Shown: positions 62,061 to 64,000 of the stretch, piece after piece
Position numbering within the stretch: position 1 is the first letter of the stretch
Layout: each line of letters begins with the position of its first letter
From: Bradyrhizobium sp. ISRA464
GTDB lineage: Bacteria > Pseudomonadota > Alphaproteobacteria > Rhizobiales > Xanthobacteraceae
Length of the DNA stretch: 64,000 nucleotides
Direction: 5' to 3'
Assembly: GCF_029910095.1 (NCBI RefSeq)
Contig: NZ_CP094526.1
Coordinates: 5,084,001 to 5,148,000, forward strand
The notes under the pieces: model-generated
The model's database searches: none
Told to the model about the DNA's origin: nothing
The model's input: the letters and a program-made list of their open reading frames with translations, nothing else
Program-made: the position numbers and the translations under genes

Positions 62061-63569
62061 TCACAGATAGTCTTCAAAGGTGTCGCATTGCGCGCGCGTC
62101 AGGTGCAGGCCGTGCTTGGTGCGTCTTTCGAGAAAGTCTGCGGGCCTTGCCGCCCATTCCGTCTCGCGGAGGTAGACGGCTTCGCGTTCATAGAAATTCC
62201 CACCGAAGTGACGGCCGAGATCGGCAACACCGCGTGCCGATCCAAGGAGATCGCGTGCGCGCGTACCATACAGGCGCGCATAGTGATGGATTACCTGTTG
62301 AGGCAGATCGGGATAGGCGCGCGCCAGGTCCGTCGCAAAGTCCTCGAAGGTGCTGCCGATGTCGCCGCCCGGCAGTGGCTTTCGCGCCGTCCACGCCGAT
62401 GACATTCCGGGAAACCAGGGCGCCAATCGACCAAGTGCGTGCTCGGCGAGCCGGCGATAGGTCGTGATCTTACCACCGAAGATCGCCAGAAACGGCGGTT
62501 GTTCCGTCGTTCCATGGACTTCGAAGACATAGTCTCGCGTAACCGCGGAGGGATCCTCGGAATTATCGTCATACAATGGTCGAACGCCTGAAAAGGCGTG
62601 CACGATGTCGCCCTCACATGGCGAAGCACGAAAATAGCGGCGCAGTACCCCGAGCAGATAGGCAATCTCGCCGCCGTCAATCGCGACGTCCTCCGCGCGG
62701 CCGTCATAGGGAATATCCGTCGTCCCGATCAGCGCGAGATCGTCCTCATAGGGGTTGACGAAGATGACGCGGCGGTCCTCGTTCTGAAGCAAATAGGCCT
62801 GCGGACCGCTCCAGAATTTTGGCACGATAACGTGGCTTCCCTTGACCAGCCGCACATTGTGCGCCGGGTTCAACCCTGCGACGCCCTGCACGACATCTCG
62901 GACCCACGGGCCTGCCGCATTGACAAGCGCACGCGCACGCACCACCTGCGGGCAGCCGTCCTCGCCCAGCATGTCGAGGCGCCAGTTCTCTCCCTCCCGC
63001 CGGGCGCCCACCGCGCGCGTCCGCGGCAATATCTTGGCGCCGTTACTGGCGGCATCGATCAGATTGAGGATCACGAGTCGCGCATCGTCGACCCAGCAAT
63101 CCGAATACTCGAAGCCGCGACGGAATTCCGGGCGTAGCGGAGCGCCTTCGGGCGCCTGAGTCAGATCGAGCCCGCGGCTCGGCGGCAGCTGCTTGCGGCC
63201 ACCGAGATGGTCGTAGAGAAACAGCCCGGTCCGCACCAGCCACGCCGGCCGCTGCTCGGGTGAATGCGGCAGCACGAAGCGCATCGGCCAGATGATGTGC
63301 GGCGCCGAGGCCAGCAGCACCTCCCGCTCGATCAGGGCCTCGCGGACCAGACGAAATTCGTAGTATTCGAGGTAGCGTAGCCCGCCATGCACGAGCTTGC
63401 CCGAGCGCGACGACGTGCCCTCGGCAAAGTCATCCTTTTCGCACAGCAGAACCTTGAGGCCCCGGCCAGCCGCATCCCGGGCAATGCCGGCCCCATTGAT
63501 GCCGCCACCGATGATTGCGACATCGACGAGCCCGTGGTCACGGCCCGTACCCGGTGCAGCCGCGGTCAT
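62061..63569 (-). CDS. glpD: Aerobic glycerol-3-phosphate dehydrogenase
   Basis: A 502-aa FAD flavoprotein oxidising glycerol-3-phosphate to dihydroxyacetone phosphate and passing electrons to quinone. The ATG at 63569 overlaps the aldolase stop (ATGA). FAD-binding VDVAIIGGGINGAGIARDAA is near residue 17, with GTSSRSGKLVHGGLRYLEYY (substrate/FAD site) and the C-terminal helical domain (TDLARAYPDLPQQVIHHYAR). The length is normal for GlpD. Coupling to a class II aldolase suggests a sugar-phosphate or polyol route. Confidence 0.94.
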   Translation of the reverse strand: MTAAAPGTGRDHGLVDVAIIGGGINGAGIARDAAGRGLKVLLCEKDDFAEGTSSRSGKLVHGGLRYLEYYEFRLVREALIEREVLLASAPHIIWPMRFVLPHSPEQRPAWLVRTGLFLYDHLGGRKQLPPSRGLDLTQAPEGAPLRPEFRRGFEYSDCWVDDARLVILNLIDAASNGAKILPRTRAVGARREGENWRLDMLGEDGCPQVVRARALVNAAGPWVRDVVQGVAGLNPAHNVRLVKGSHVIVPKFWSGPQAYLLQNEDRRVIFVNPYEDDLALIGTTDIPYDGRAEDVAIDGGEIAYLLGVLRRYFRASPCEGDIVHAFSGVRPLYDDNSEDPSAVTRDYVFEVHGTTEQPPFLAIFGGKITTYRRLAEHALGRLAPWFPGMSSAWTARKPLPGGDIGSTFEDFATDLARAYPDLPQQVIHHYARLYGTRARDLLGSARGVADLGRHFGGNFYEREAVYLRETEWAARPADFLERRTKHGLHLTRAQCDTFEDYL

Positions 63570-64000
63570 CGCGTCCCGCTGCGCTTCTTCGCGACCTGTC
63601 GGCGGGCTGCGGCTTTCTCGGCAGGGCGCGCCTTCGCGGACTTTGGCTTCGGCGCCTGGAGACCATAGGTCGAAAATCCCTGTGCCGTCTCCGCGATCTG
63701 TTCCTGGCTGAGAATGTGCGGCGTCTCGAGCGCGAGCGAGAGATAATATTGACGCGCGATGGTTTCGAGCTCGACGGCCAGCCACATCGCCTTGTCCAGG
63801 TTGGGGCCGACGGCAATCATGCCGTGATTTGCCAGCAGGCAGCCGTTGCGGCCTTCGAGTGCGGCGAGTGCGAGCTCGGACAACTCCGGCGTGCCGTAGC
63901 GCGCATAACCTGCGCAGCGAATGTCATGGCCGCCGAACGCGGCCATCATGTAGTGACAGGCGGGAATCGACTTGCGCGCGATCGCAAGCACGGTGGCGTA
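63566..64000 (-). CDS. Class II aldolase/adducin family protein, 5' end beyond window
   Basis: The C-terminal 145 residues are visible; the frame is open to the window edge with no start, so the gene is cut. ACHYMMAAFGGHDIRCAGYA and NGCLLANHGMIAVGPNLDKA carry the aldolase fold, with the zinc-ligand His in ANHGM, as in L-fuculose-phosphate aldolase. The last 30 residues are Lys/Ala-rich. Upstream of glpD with a 4-nt overlap; it may split a sugar phosphate giving dihydroxyacetone phosphate, the product of the neighbour enzyme (inference). Confidence 0.85.
   Translation of the reverse strand, partial: YATVLAIARKSIPACHYMMAAFGGHDIRCAGYARYGTPELSELALAALEGRNGCLLANHGMIAVGPNLDKAMWLAVELETIARQYYLSLALETPHILSQEQIAETAQGFSTYGLQAPKPKSAKARPAEKAAARRQVAKKRSGTR

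Noticed and set aside
1..64000. CRISPR arrays, rRNA and tRNA genes
   Set aside because: No regularly spaced short repeats, and no rRNA or tRNA-like sequence, were seen on reading.

Overview
The window is GC-rich chromosomal DNA of an alphaproteobacterium, most likely Bradyrhizobium or a close relative in the Nitrobacteraceae. The reasons are the gene families (DUF3305/DUF3306/DUF6352 beside formate dehydrogenase, several orphan Leu/Ile/Val-type solute-binding proteins, bioMNY), a GAAC-N7-GAAC LexA box of the alphaproteobacterial type, and an interspersed structured repeat that I recognise from Bradyrhizobium intergenic regions. The genus is inferred; no rRNA gene is present.

Layout. 0.5-1.8 kb: an orphan ABC solute-binding protein. 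2-13.5 kb: a formate dehydrogenase locus. It holds gamma, beta and alpha subunits and a small Tat-signal protein, an HTH-TorD fusion chaperone, and a tightly overlapping five-gene accessory operon (biotin/lipoate-ligase-like, DUF6505-like, DUF6352, DUF3305, DUF3306). A divergent multi-cluster ferredoxin-like protein completes it. 14-16.6 kb: a WD40-cytochrome c fusion and a small DUF1236 protein. 16.8-42.3 kb: a region that reads as an export and phosphate-scavenging island. It has three secreted phosphoesterases of the phospholipase C/acid phosphatase superfamily, a secreted multicopper oxidase, an imelysin, two di-haem cytochrome c peroxidase-like genes (both broken), a LolA-like protein, a prepilin peptidase, and a near-complete type II secretion system (C/N-like, M, L, K, J, I, H, G, F, E on one strand, D plus a Sel1 protein on the other). 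Sequences resembling PhoB boxes lie upstream of several of these units, so I propose that phosphate starvation induces both the secretion machine and its cargo.

42.3-48.1 kb: a truncated solute-binding-protein relic, an LTA-synthase-like sulfatase, an IS630-type element with a -1 frameshift site, and a HerA-like ATPase. 48.1-53.1 kb: a TetR regulator with a partner of unknown function, divergent from a solute-binding protein, an enoyl-CoA hydratase and a quinone oxidoreductase. Two 18-bp direct repeats sit in the divergent promoter, and a 5' fragment of a class III CoA transferase is fused in frame ahead of the binding protein. 53.2-53.7 kb: the structured repeat. 53.7-58.8 kb: one overlapping operon bioM-bioN-bioY-acyl-CoA ligase-thiolase-MaoC, joining biotin uptake to beta-oxidation-like enzymes; the thiolase has a frameshift. 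59-60.6 kb: dinB and a small gene diverging from a LexA box. 60.7-64 kb: another solute-binding protein, glpD, and a class II aldolase cut by the window end.

Four genes are disrupted (two cytochrome c peroxidases, a thiolase, a solute-binding protein). At least the 1-2 nt cases could be assembly errors and need read-level checking. All homology statements come from reading motifs by eye; no database search was run.
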